From: Mycobacterium sp. IS-1742
GTDB lineage: Bacteria; Actinomycetota; Actinomycetes; Mycobacteriales; Mycobacteriaceae
DNA: 64,000 bases
Assembly: GCF_001500125.1 (NCBI RefSeq)
Contig: NZ_LQIV01000001.1
Span: forward strand, 186,001 to 250,000
Reading direction: 5' to 3'
The notes under the pieces were generated by a model. The model saw only the letters and a program-made list of their open reading frames with translations. It was not told the DNA's origin and made no database searches. Position numbers and translations under genes: made by a program. Every line of letters starts with the position of its first letter. The stretch's first letter is position 1. Below, piece after piece: positions 18,570 to 26,757 of this stretch.

Positions 18570-20554
18570 CGACCCGTCTCCACCATCAGCCCGGGCGCCA
18601 CCTCGGTGCGCAACACGCGCGCGATCCGCAGGCCGTCGGCGTAGTCGATCTCGTAGATCTCCCGCGCCGCGGCGTTGTTCACGTACGCGCGGTCGGTGTC
18701 GAGCTCGATGACCGGAGCGGGTTCGCCCTCGGGAACGGGACCGGCGAACACCGCGGCGCGCGCGATCTCTGCGGCGGTGTCGACGTCGAACTCCCCGATG
18801 GTGCCGTCGCGGTACAGGACGAGCGCCGTTCCGTCACCGGCGGTGTTGGCGGTGACCGCGCCGGGAGCGGGAATCACCGTCCACGACCGCTGCCTGCTGT
18901 CGAGGACCCAGACGGTGTCCGGGGTGACACCGGCGAACACGTCGGCCCGGTCCCGTTGCTCCATCCGGGCGGGCCGACGCGCAGGCACACCGTGAGGGAA
19001 CGGGATGCTGGTGACGGCGAGTTGTCCCTCACCGCCGGTCACCCGCACCGCGCCGGTCCGGCAGCCCAGCACGACCGCCCGCCGAGTCACCGAACTCCAT
19101 GTGGGAGCGCGACATTCACCGTCGAGATCGGTGGCGCCATCGGCATCGACGACCTGCATCCGTCCCGCGCCGGTAACGGCGACCAACCTGCTGCCGTACG
19201 GCACGACTGCTGACCATCCCTCACCGACGGACAGGTCGCGCGGAGGCTCGGTGGCGGCGTCACCGAGTCGATCACGGTCGAGCAGTTCCACGCCACCGCC
19301 CGTTGTCCGCACCGCGACGACGGAGTTGCTCGCGGCGACGGACTCGACCCCCGCGTCCAGTCCACCGACCCGTGCCGGCTCGGTGACGAAGTAATGGCTG
19401 TGGTCGCCGTGGTCGAACGTCCACGTCCCGGCGTCCACGATGGTGGTTCGGTCCCCGGCGCTCAGATACGCGAAGCGTCCGTCGCCGTTGATCGCCGTCA
19501 CCGGCCCGAACGAGCCGACCGCGGTCTCGGTCTCGGTCTCGGCGTCGTAGACCGCGGTGGCGCCGGATCCGGGATCGGCGAGCACCAACCGGGTGAGGGG
19601 TCCGTCGACCTCGCGCGCCCCGTCGATCACGACCATGTCAGCGCCACCGGCGGGCGACTCCCCGGGGGGCGGTGCGCCACCGTCTGAGCAACCCACCACC
19701 AGGAACGCGCCGACCGCCACCGCGGATGCGCGCCGCCACCTCGTGAGCAGGCGACTGGCGGCCGTCGAGACGAAGAACGCCAGCACGGCGACTCCGGCGA
19801 TGGTCGCTCCGCCCGCGGTTCCCGCGTGCCACGAGATCACCAACCCCGTCACGACGGCGGCCGACCCGAGGGCCGCGGCGATCAGCATGACCCGGGGTAC
19901 CGAGCGCGCCCAGAGCAGTGCGGTCGCGGGCGGTGCGATGAGAAGGCCGAGCACGAGCAGGGTTCCGACCACATGGAACGACGCCACCATGGCGATCGCC
20001 ACCAGCACCGTCAGCGCGGGCACCGCCAGCTCGGGGCGGAGGCCGAGCGTCGCGGCCTTGCGGGGATCGAACGTGACGGCCACGAAGGCCCTTTGGCCGA
20101 CGACGACGGCGGCGAGGGTGAGCAGGAGGGCGACCGCCAGCACGGCCAGATCGCCGGTGCGCACCGCCAGCACGTCTCCGAACAGGAAGCCGGTCAGGTC
20201 GACGGCGAAACTCTGCGACCGCGAGACGATGACCACGCCGAGCGCCAACATGCCGACGAGCAGCAGGCCGATCGCCGTGTCCGATGCGAGCCGCGCTGAC
20301 CGGCCGACAGCGGCGATCCCGACGGCCATCGCCACCGCGGCCACGAGTCCGCCCAGCATCAAGTTCCCTCCCACGAGCGCCGCGACCGCGACCCCCGGCA
20401 GCATCCCGTGCGCCATGGCGTCGCCGAGGAACACGCTGCCGCGCAACACGACCCAGCATCCGACCAGGGCGCAGACGCACGCCGCAAGCACGCCCGCGGC
20501 CAGCGCCCGCACGACGACGTCGGCCTCGAACGGTTCGGTCAACCAGTCGGTCAT
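18566..20554 (-). CDS. aztB: AztB permease fused in frame to an AztD-like beta-propeller
   Basis: A 662-residue protein, more than twice the length of an ABC-3 permease. Residues 1 to about 270 are a normal zinc-type permease with several membrane helices (VVVRALAAGVLAACVCALVG; AMAHGMLPGVAVAALVGG). Residues 272-289 then form what looks like a complete lipoprotein signal peptide: RWRR, a hydrophobic core, and a lipobox VVGC with Cys289. Residues from about 305 are a beta-propeller resembling AztD, with the His-rich DHGDHSHYF and an end similar to the family (IYEIDYADGLRI). No stop or ATG interrupts the junction, so it is a real in-frame fusion as sequenced. Membrane component of the importer; it starts 20 bases from aztA across a shared Zur box. 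Confidence 0.85.
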   Translation of the reverse strand: MTDWLTEPFEADVVVRALAAGVLAACVCALVGCWVVLRGSVFLGDAMAHGMLPGVAVAALVGGNLMLGGLVAAVAMAVGIAAVGRSARLASDTAIGLLLVGMLALGVVIVSRSQSFAVDLTGFLFGDVLAVRTGDLAVLAVALLLTLAAVVVGQRAFVAVTFDPRKAATLGLRPELAVPALTVLVAIAMVASFHVVGTLLVLGLLIAPPATALLWARSVPRVMLIAAALGSAAVVTGLVISWHAGTAGGATIAGVAVLAFFVSTAASRLLTRWRRASAVAVGAFLVVGCSDGGAPPPGESPAGGADMVVIDGAREVDGPLTRLVLADPGSGATAVYDAETETETAVGSFGPVTAINGDGRFAYLSAGDRTTIVDAGTWTFDHGDHSHYFVTEPARVGGLDAGVESVAASNSVVAVRTTGGGVELLDRDRLGDAATEPPRDLSVGEGWSAVVPYGSRLVAVTGAGRMQVVDADGATDLDGECRAPTWSSVTRRAVVLGCRTGAVRVTGGEGQLAVTSIPFPHGVPARRPARMEQRDRADVFAGVTPDTVWVLDSRQRSWTVIPAPGAVTANTAGDGTALVLYRDGTIGEFDVDTAAEIARAAVFAGPVPEGEPAPVIELDTDRAYVNNAAAREIYEIDYADGLRIARVLRTEVAPGLMVETGR

Positions 20555-20569
20555 GGCGTAGAGTTCTAT

Positions 20570-20590
20570 CAGTAATGAAAATCATTATCA
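20570..20590. promoter_or_regulatory. Zur operator shared by aztB/D and aztA
   Basis: A 21-base site CAGTAATGA-AAA-TCATTATCA. It matches the mycobacterial Zur box (TGATAATGA..TCATTATCA) at 19 of 21 positions by eye. It fills the 20-base gap between the divergent starts and includes the aztA ATG at 20575, so one bound Zur dimer pair should silence both directions under zinc-replete conditions. Confidence 0.87.
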
Positions 20591-21231
20591 ACAAGTCGGA
20601 CAATCGGCCGGCGCGCGTCACACTCGTCGACGTCGACTTCGGCTATCCGGGCGCCGCGGTCTTCCGTGGCCTGAACCTGTCCGTGCGCCCAGCCGCCCTG
20701 ACCGCGGTGACCGGGCCCAACGGGTCCGGGAAGTCGACCCTGCTCGGCCTGCTCGCAGGCACCCTGCGCCCGACCGGTGGCACCGTCGAGATCACCGCGG
20801 CGAACGTCGCGTTCGCGGTCCAGCGCAGCGCTGTCACCGACGCCTTCCCGATCACCGCCGCGGAAGCGGTGATGATGGGTCGGTGGCATCGGCTCGGTCT
20901 GGTGCGTCGCCCCTCCCGTGCCGATCGCGCCGTGGTCGAGCAGTGGTTGGCGGAACTCGGACTCGACGACGTCAGACACCACAGCCTGGGCGACCTGTCG
21001 GGCGGACAACGGCAACGGGTCCTGCTGGCACAGGCCTTCGCGCAGCAGGCGCCGCTGCTGCTGCTCGACGAACCGACCACCGGGCTCGATCGTGCCGCGA
21101 GCGCCCTCGTAACCGAGCACCTGCGACAGTTCGCCGACAGCGGAACCACGGTGCTGGCCGCCACGCACGACGCCGGGCTGATCCGGGCCGCCCACCACCG
21201 CATCACGCTCGCGGGCGGGTCACCGCATTAA
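20575..21231 (+). CDS. aztA: AztA-like zinc ABC transporter ATP-binding protein
   Basis: A 218-residue ABC ATPase. Walker A is GPNGSGKS (47-54), signature LSGGQRQRVLLAQAF (141 on), Walker B LLLLDEPTTGLD (161 on) and switch H ATHDAGL. I use the ATG at 20575; the frame is open to 20284, but that would run backwards through the divergent permease gene. This start lies within the Zur palindrome and has no ribosome-binding site, so the mRNA is probably leaderless. It powers the AztB/D-AztC importer encoded on the other strand. pxpA follows 9 bases later. Confidence 0.87.
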   Translation: MKIIINKSDNRPARVTLVDVDFGYPGAAVFRGLNLSVRPAALTAVTGPNGSGKSTLLGLLAGTLRPTGGTVEITAANVAFAVQRSAVTDAFPITAAEAVMMGRWHRLGLVRRPSRADRAVVEQWLAELGLDDVRHHSLGDLSGGQRQRVLLAQAFAQQAPLLLLDEPTTGLDRAASALVTEHLRQFADSGTTVLAATHDAGLIRAAHHRITLAGGSPH

Positions 21232-21240
21232 GCTGACCCG

Positions 21241-22005
21241 GTGACAGCGATGTCCGTCGACCTCAACGCCGACCTCGGCGAGGGATTCGGCGTGTGGACG
21301 TTGGGCGACGACGACGCCATGTTGGAGATCGTCACATCGGCCAACGTGGCGTGCGGTTTTCACGCCGGCGACCCCGCGGGTCTGGCCCGGGTGTGCCGGG
21401 CGGCCGCCGCCCGCGGAGTGCGGATCGGCGCGCAGGTGAGTTACCGGGACCTCGCCGGCTTCGGCAGGCGGTTCATCGATGTCACCGACGAGGATCTGAC
21501 CGCCGACGTGATGTACCAGATCGGCGCGCTCTCAGCCCTCGCCGGCGCAGCGGGCACCGCCGTCTCCTATGTCAAACCCCATGGCGCGCTGTACAACACG
21601 GTCGTCACCAACCGCGATCAGGCCCGCGCGGTCGCAGCCGCCGTGCACGCCGTGGACCCCGGGTTGCCGGTTCTGGGCCTCATGGGGTCGGCACTGTTCG
21701 CCGAAGCACGAGAACTGGGCCTGCAGACGGTGGCCGAGGCGTTCGCCGACCGGGCCTACCAGCCCGACGGGCAACTGGTGTCGCGACGGGAGCCCGGCGC
21801 GGTGGTCCACGATCTCGACGAGGTCGCCGAGCGCGTGATCACGATGGTCACGGAGGGCCGCGTCACCGCGATCGATGGGTCGACGGTCGACGTGTCGGTG
21901 CATTCGGTGTGTGTGCACGGGGATTCGCCGGGAGCGGTGCACATCGCCGCCGCCGTACGGGATCGGCTGATCGCCGAGGGCGTCACCATCGCCCCGTTCA
22001 GCTGA
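21241..22005 (+). CDS. pxpA: PxpA-like 5-oxoprolinase subunit A (LamB/YcsF family)
   Basis: A 254-residue LamB/YcsF protein. Family motifs are DLNADLGEGFG near the start, SANVACGFHAGDP, and YVKPHGALYN. PxpA acts with PxpB and PxpC to open 5-oxoproline (pyroglutamate) to glutamate with ATP. No pxpB or pxpC is adjacent here. A GTG at 21241 and an ATG at 21250 are both possible starts. It lies 9 bases after aztA, so it may be co-transcribed with a zinc-importer subunit. Its end overlaps the convergent arsR-type gene by 8 bases. Confidence 0.88.
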   Translation: MTAMSVDLNADLGEGFGVWTLGDDDAMLEIVTSANVACGFHAGDPAGLARVCRAAAARGVRIGAQVSYRDLAGFGRRFIDVTDEDLTADVMYQIGALSALAGAAGTAVSYVKPHGALYNTVVTNRDQARAVAAAVHAVDPGLPVLGLMGSALFAEARELGLQTVAEAFADRAYQPDGQLVSRREPGAVVHDLDEVAERVITMVTEGRVTAIDGSTVDVSVHSVCVHGDSPGAVHIAAAVRDRLIAEGVTIAPFS

Positions 22006-22321
22006 CGCCGGCCTGCCTGTTGGCGCTGCGCACCACGCTGTCGAGCAGCCCCGGGATGGCGGCCTCGAGTTCGTCGCGGCGCAAACGCTGATAGGTCAGG
22101 CCGTCGACCACCAACCGCTCGGTGATCCCGGCTTCGCGCAGGATCTTGAAGTGATGGGTGGCCGTCGACTTGTTGATGCCGTCGTAGAGCGCACCGCACT
22201 GCAGGGGCGCGCCCGCGTTGTGCAACCGCCTGACGACCTCGAGACGCACCGGGTCGTGCAGCGCGCCGAGCACCTGCTGCACCGGTCCGACCGGATCGGC
22301 GGTCGTCGTGCCGTCGGTCAT
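21998..22321 (-). CDS. ArsR-family winged-helix transcriptional regulator
   Basis: A 107-residue ArsR-type repressor. The winged helix is clear (VQQVLGALHDPVRLEVVRRL; GINKSTATHHFKILREAGI; YQRLRRDELEAAIPGLL). It lacks the CxC metal-binding pair of ArsR/SmtB, having a single Cys at CGALYDG, so a non-metal ligand is likely. ATG start at 22321; a longer reading to 22912 would run across the MFS gene and is rejected. Divergent from the MFS transporter, it probably controls that gene and itself through GGGTTYGA repeats in the 90-base gap. Confidence 0.86.
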   Translation of the reverse strand: MTDGTTTADPVGPVQQVLGALHDPVRLEVVRRLHNAGAPLQCGALYDGINKSTATHHFKILREAGITERLVVDGLTYQRLRRDELEAAIPGLLDSVVRSANRQAGVS

Positions 22322-22341
22322 CAGAGTGTCCTTCACCACGC

Positions 22342-22400
22342 GGGTTTGATCATCGCCGAACCGAGCGTACCCTCGATCGGGTTCGATGTCCGTCAAACCC
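22342..22400. promoter_or_regulatory. Probable ArsR-type operator repeats
   Basis: The gap between the regulator and the MFS gene holds GGGTTTGA at 22342-22349 and an inverted pair GGGTTCGA-N6-TCAAACCC at 22379-22400. The three near-identical 8-base elements are the only strong symmetry in the gap and lie at the position of the MFS promoter, 11 bases before its ATG. Confidence 0.6.
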
Positions 22401-22411
22401 GAAGGTGACCG

Positions 22412-23614
22412 ATGGTGGCGTTCGACCGTTCGATCGGCGACGATACGCAGCGCTGGGCCTACCCGTTGCTGCTCGTCCTGAGCGGGGTCGCGCTCGGCGT
22501 ATCCGGCCTGCCTGCACCGCTCTACGGGATCTACGAAACCCACTGGCATCTCTCCCCGCTGGCGACCACGATCATCTTCGCGGTCTACGCAGTCGCCGCG
22601 CTCGGCGCGGTCCTGGTGTCCGGGAAGATCTCGGACGTCGTGGGCCGCAAGCCCGTGCTCATCGTCGCGCTGGCCGCCCTGGTGGTCGGCCTCGGGGTGT
22701 TCCTGGTCGCCGACAACATGGCTCTCCTGCTGCTGGCGCGGGCCATTCACGGCGCCGCGGTCGGCTCGATCGTCGTCGCCGGGGCGGCCGCACTGCTGGA
22801 TCTGCGCCCCCACCACGGCGTGCGCTCCGGTCAGCTCAGCGGCGTGAGCTTCAACATCGGGATGACCGTCGCGATCCTCGGATCGGCGCTGCTGGCCCAG
22901 TACGCACCGCATCCGCTGCGCACGCCGTATGCCGTCGTCGCCGTGGTCTGCCTAGTCGTCGGCGCCGGGCTGCTGGCGCTGCGGGAACCCCACAGCGCAC
23001 GCACGCGGGGACGGATCCGCATCGCCAAACCCGCGGTGCCCCAAGAGATCAAGGGTGACTTCTGGTTCTCGGCACTGGGCGCCATGGCGTCGTGGTCGGT
23101 ACTGGGAGTGCTGCTGTCGCTGTACCCCTCGCTGGCTGCGCGGCAGACCCACATCGACAACCTCGTCTTCGGTGGCGCGGTCGTCGGGACGACGGCGTTC
23201 GCCGCCGCGCTCGCGCAGCTCGCGGCCACGCGGGTGCCCGCGCGCCGGGCCGCAATCGTCGGCGACATCGGCATGGCCGTCTCGCTGCTGCTCACCATCC
23301 CCGTGCTGCTCAGCCATCAGTGGCCACTGGTGTTCGTGGCCGCCGCCCTGCTCGGCGCGACGTTCGGGCTCGGTTTCGGTGGCTCGCTGCGCCACCTGTC
23401 GAACGTGGTCCCCGCGGCCAGACGGGGTGAGACCATGTCGGCCTTCTACCTCGCGGCCTACACGGCGATGGCGGTGCCCACCCTGGTGGCCGGCTGGGCG
23501 GCGACGACCTGGGAACTCGCCGCGGTGTTTCCGTGGTTCGCCGTTGTGGTGGCCGTCGCCTGTCTGGCCGCGGCGTTCGCTGGGATGCGCAGTTCGGAAC
23601 GCGGCACCGTCTGA
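22412..23614 (+). CDS. MFS transporter
   Basis: A 400-residue major facilitator protein with about twelve hydrophobic segments. The loop 2-3 signature appears as GKISDVVGRKPVL. A charged central loop (REPHSARTRGRIRIAKPAVPQEIKGD) separates the two halves. It is probably a proton-driven exporter of a small hydrophobic compound or drug; the substrate cannot be told from the sequence. It is divergent from an ArsR-type regulator that probably represses it. Confidence 0.85.
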   Translation: MVAFDRSIGDDTQRWAYPLLLVLSGVALGVSGLPAPLYGIYETHWHLSPLATTIIFAVYAVAALGAVLVSGKISDVVGRKPVLIVALAALVVGLGVFLVADNMALLLLARAIHGAAVGSIVVAGAAALLDLRPHHGVRSGQLSGVSFNIGMTVAILGSALLAQYAPHPLRTPYAVVAVVCLVVGAGLLALREPHSARTRGRIRIAKPAVPQEIKGDFWFSALGAMASWSVLGVLLSLYPSLAARQTHIDNLVFGGAVVGTTAFAAALAQLAATRVPARRAAIVGDIGMAVSLLLTIPVLLSHQWPLVFVAAALLGATFGLGFGGSLRHLSNVVPAARRGETMSAFYLAAYTAMAVPTLVAGWAATTWELAAVFPWFAVVVAVACLAAAFAGMRSSERGTV

Positions 23615-23637
23615 CCGCGATGCCTACAGTGGGGCGC

Positions 23638-24558
23638 ATGCGCCTGCGAGCGGGACGGCCCGATCTGCGGGATCACGCGCGGTGGTTCGACGTCCCCGCC
23701 GCCACCCCGCAGACCCCGCTGACCGTCACGTGGGCGGGCGTCACCACCCTGCTGATCGACGACGGCTCGTCGGCTGTCATGACCGACGGCTTCTTCTCCC
23801 GGCCCGGCCTGGCGTCGGTCGGGTTGCGCCGCATCGCCCCGTCGGCGCCGCGGGTGGACGGCTGCCTGGCCAGGCTGCGCTCCGACCGGCTCGACGCCGT
23901 CCTGCCCGTGCACACCCACTTCGACCACGCGCTCGACTCGGCCCTGGTCGCCGAGCGCACCGGCGCGGCACTGATCGGCGGGGCGTCGGCCGCGCAACTC
24001 GGGCTCGGCCACGGGCTACCCGAAAGCCGCGTGCGCACAGCCCGATCCGGTGACGCCCTCACCGTCGGCGCCTACGATCTGACCCTCGTCGAGTCCGGGC
24101 ACTGCCCACCCGACCGTTTCCCGGGTGCCATCACTGCTCCCGTGACACCGCCGGCCAGGGCGTCCGCCTACCGGTGCGGTGAGGCCTGGTCGGTGCTCGT
24201 CCGGCACCGGCCGTCCGCGCGCACCATGCTCGTCGTCGGCAGCGCCGGATTCGTCCCGGGAGCACTGCACGGCAGGCACGCCGACGTGGTCTACCTCGGT
24301 GTCGGGCAACTCGGGCGGCAGCCGGAGACCTACCTGCGCGACTACTGGGACGAGACCGTGCGCGCGGTCGGCGGCCGCCGGGTGGTGCTGATCCATTGGG
24401 ACGACTTCTTCCGGCCGCTGCACCAACCGCTGCGTGCCCTGCCGTACGTGGCCGACGACCTCGACGTCACGATGCGCGTCCTGACCCGGCTGGCCGACCG
24501 GGACGGCGTCCCGCTGCATCTGCCGTCGCTGTGGCAGCGCGCCGATCCGTGGGCCTGA
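23638..24558 (+). CDS. Metallo-beta-lactamase-fold hydrolase
   Basis: A 306-residue protein with the MBL fold. The HTHFDH motif (HxHxDH) supplies the metal site, and later histidines (ESGHCPP and VVLIHWDDFF) suit the remaining ligands. The substrate is unknown. I prefer the ATG at 23638, which has a GTGGGG stretch just upstream, to the ATG at 23620. It lies 12 bases ahead of the ArsB/NhaD-type transporter and is probably in one operon with it, the same pairing as Rv3577-Rv3578. Confidence 0.8.
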   Translation: MRLRAGRPDLRDHARWFDVPAATPQTPLTVTWAGVTTLLIDDGSSAVMTDGFFSRPGLASVGLRRIAPSAPRVDGCLARLRSDRLDAVLPVHTHFDHALDSALVAERTGAALIGGASAAQLGLGHGLPESRVRTARSGDALTVGAYDLTLVESGHCPPDRFPGAITAPVTPPARASAYRCGEAWSVLVRHRPSARTMLVVGSAGFVPGALHGRHADVVYLGVGQLGRQPETYLRDYWDETVRAVGGRRVVLIHWDDFFRPLHQPLRALPYVADDLDVTMRVLTRLADRDGVPLHLPSLWQRADPWA

Positions 24559-24570
24559 CGGGGTTTCGCG

Positions 24571-25809
24571 TTGGTCCTCGCGTTGGCGCTGCTTGCCGTC
24601 GTGCTCACGTTCGCGCTCGTGCGGCCGCGCGGCTGGCCCGAGGCCGTCGCAGCCGTTCCGGCTGCCGGCCTGCTGATCGCCACGGGCACGGTCTCCGTCG
24701 ACGACGCCGTGACCGAGATCGCCCGGCTGGCACCGGTCGTCGGGTTCCTCGCGGCGGTCTTGGTGCTGGCTCAACTGTGCGACGACGCCGGGCTGTTCCA
24801 CGCGGCCGGGGTCTGGATGGCCCGGTCGGGTGCGGGCGATCCCCGTCGACTGCTCGGCGTGGTGTTCGTCATCGCCACCGGCACCACCGCGGTCCTCAGC
24901 CTCGACGCGACCGTTGTCCTGCTCACCCCCGTCGTGCTGGCCACCTGCCGCACACTGGCCGTCCCGGCGGCCCCGCACGCCTACGCCACCGCCCATCTGG
25001 CCAACTCCGCATCGCTGCTGCTGCCCGTGTCGAACCTGACCAACCTGCTGGCGTTCACCGCCGCCGGCCTGTCGTTCATGCACTTCGCCGCGCTGATGAC
25101 GTTGCCGTGGCTGGCCGCGGTGCTGGTCGAATACGCCGTTCTACGGGTCGTTTTCGCGCGCGAACTCGCGGCGGCGCCGCGGCGCGACGAACCGCTGCCC
25201 GATCCGGAGATGCCGGTGTTCGTCCTCGTCGTGCTCGCCCTGACGCTGGCCGGTTTCGCGGTGACGTCCCTGATCGACGTCTCCCCGGCCTGGGCCGCAC
25301 TCGCCGGCGCCGTGGCGCTCGGTGTCCGCGGGCTCGTACAGCGCCGCAGCACCGTGCGGGGTATCGCCCGGTCGGCCAACGTACCGTTCCTGATGTTTGT
25401 GCTGTGTCTGGGCGTGGTGGTCGAGGCGGTCACGCGCAACGGTCTGGACGAGGCGCTGGGGTCGCTCCTTCCCGACGGTACCGGCTTCGCCGCTCTACTG
25501 GGGGTCGCGGCCGTGGCCGCCGTGCTGTCGAACCTGGTCAACAATTTGCCCGCCGTGCTCGTGCTGCTGCCGCTGGTGGCGGTCGCCGGACCCGCGGCGG
25601 TGCTGGCGGTACTGATCGGCGTCAACGTCGGACCCAACCTCAGCTATGTGGGATCGTTGGCGAACCTGTTGTGGCGCAACGTCACTCATCGATCTGACGT
25701 GCCCACCGGCGTGGTCAGCTTCAGTGTGGTGGGGCTGTGCACGGTGCCGCTGACCCTGGTTCTGGCGGTGTCGGGACTCTGGGTCGGCCTGCGGCTGTTC
25801 GGGGTGTGA
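24571..25809 (+). CDS. ArsB/NhaD-type membrane transporter
   Basis: A 412-residue ion-transporter-superfamily protein with about ten or more membrane helices. Characteristic segments are LDATVVLLTPVVLATCR, NSASLLLPVSNLTNLLAF, VLSNLVNNLPAVLVLLPL and NVGPNLSYVGSLANLLW; the duplicated Asn-rich re-entrant motifs are typical of ArsB and NhaD/SLC13-like carriers. Similar mycobacterial proteins are labelled ArsB, but no arsC or arsenic-type ArsR is adjacent, so arsenite export is only a guess. TTG start at 24571, the first possible in the frame. Confidence 0.8.
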   Translation: MVLALALLAVVLTFALVRPRGWPEAVAAVPAAGLLIATGTVSVDDAVTEIARLAPVVGFLAAVLVLAQLCDDAGLFHAAGVWMARSGAGDPRRLLGVVFVIATGTTAVLSLDATVVLLTPVVLATCRTLAVPAAPHAYATAHLANSASLLLPVSNLTNLLAFTAAGLSFMHFAALMTLPWLAAVLVEYAVLRVVFARELAAAPRRDEPLPDPEMPVFVLVVLALTLAGFAVTSLIDVSPAWAALAGAVALGVRGLVQRRSTVRGIARSANVPFLMFVLCLGVVVEAVTRNGLDEALGSLLPDGTGFAALLGVAAVAAVLSNLVNNLPAVLVLLPLVAVAGPAAVLAVLIGVNVGPNLSYVGSLANLLWRNVTHRSDVPTGVVSFSVVGLCTVPLTLVLAVSGLWVGLRLFGV

Positions 25810-25810
25810 G

Positions 25811-26755
25811 TCAGCCGCGGCGCCGGCGGGCGATCTCTGCGAGCACCACCCCGGCGGCCACCGAGGCGTTCAGCGATTCGGTCGGGCCGGCCATCGGGAT
25901 CGACACCACCGCATCGCAGTGTTCGCGCACGAGGCGCGACAGCCCCTTGCCCTCCGACCCGACGACCACCACCACCGGGCCGGTGGCGTCGAGTTCGTCG
26001 AGTGTGGTGTCACCGCCGGCGTCGAGGCCGACCACCTGCAGGCCCGCGTCGGCCCAACTCTTCAGCGTGCGGTTGAGGTTGGTGGCCCGGGCGACCGGAA
26101 GCCGCGCCGCCGCACCGGCACTCGTACGCCAGGCGACCGCCGTCACCGACGCGGAGCGGCGCTGCGGGATCAGCACCCCGTGTCCGCCGAACGCCGCCAC
26201 CGACCGCACGATCGCGCCGAGATTTCGGGGGTCGGAGATGTTGTCGAGTGCGACCAGCAGCGCGGGTGCGCCGTCGGCCTTCGCCGTCGCGAGCAGATCG
26301 TCGGGGTGGGCGTAGTCGTACGGCGGCACCTGCAGCGCCAGCCCCTGGTGCAGGGCGTTGTTGCTCATCCGGTCGAGGTCCGGACGCGGCACCTCGAGGA
26401 TGGGGATGCCCGCGTCGGCGGCGATCTGCACGGCCTCGGTGACCCGCTCGTCGGCCTCGGTGCCCAGCGCCACATACAGGGCACTGGCAGGCACTTCCGC
26501 GCGCAGGCACTCCACCACCGGGTTGCGGCCGAGCACCAGTTCGGTCTCGTCGGTCTTGCGTGCCGGACGTCGCTGCTGTTGCTTCTGCGCCCTGGCGGCC
26601 CGTTTGGCCGCCGGGTGGTGCGGCCGCTCGTGGGCCGGCGGTGTCGCGCCGCGGCCTTCGAGCCCGCGCCGCCGCACGCCGCCGGAGCCGACGGTCGGGC
26701 CCTTCTTGGTGCCCGCTTTGCGAACGGCGCCACGGCGTTTCGAGTTACCCGCCAT
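25811..26755 (-). CDS. rlmB: SpoU/TrmH-family 23S rRNA 2'-O-methyltransferase (RlmB-like)
   Basis: A 314-residue SPOUT methyltransferase. A basic, low-complexity N-terminal tail of about 70 residues (many Lys/Arg/Gln) precedes the substrate-binding domain ([15 protein letters not shown]) and the knotted SPOUT domain with motifs [33 protein letters not shown] and [18 protein letters not shown]. RlmB methylates the 2'-OH of G2251 in 23S rRNA (E. coli numbering); the exact site here is inferred from the family. ATG start at 26755, 2 bases after cysS; the longer reading to 27160 is a shadow of cysS. Last gene of the carD-ispD-ispF-cysS-rlmB series. Confidence 0.92.
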   Translation of the reverse strand: MAGNSKRRGAVRKAGTKKGPTVGSGGVRRRGLEGRGATPPAHERPHHPAAKRAARAQKQQQRRPARKTDETELVLGRNPVVECLRAEVPASALYVALGTEADERVTEAVQIAADAGIPILEVPRPDLDRMSNNALHQGLALQVPPYDYAHPDDLLATAKADGAPALLVALDNISDPRNLGAIVRSVAAFGGHGVLIPQRRSASVTAVAWRTSAGAAARLPVARATNLNRTLKSWADAGLQVVGLDAGGDTTLDELDATGPVVVVVGSEGKGLSRLVREHCDAVVSIPMAGPTESLNASVAAGVVLAEIARRRRG

Positions 26756-26757
26756 CG

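Noticed and set aside
21998..22912. A 304-residue form of the ArsR-type regulator
   Set aside because: The extension crosses the operator region and the divergent MFS gene; the ATG at 22321 gives a complete ArsR protein.
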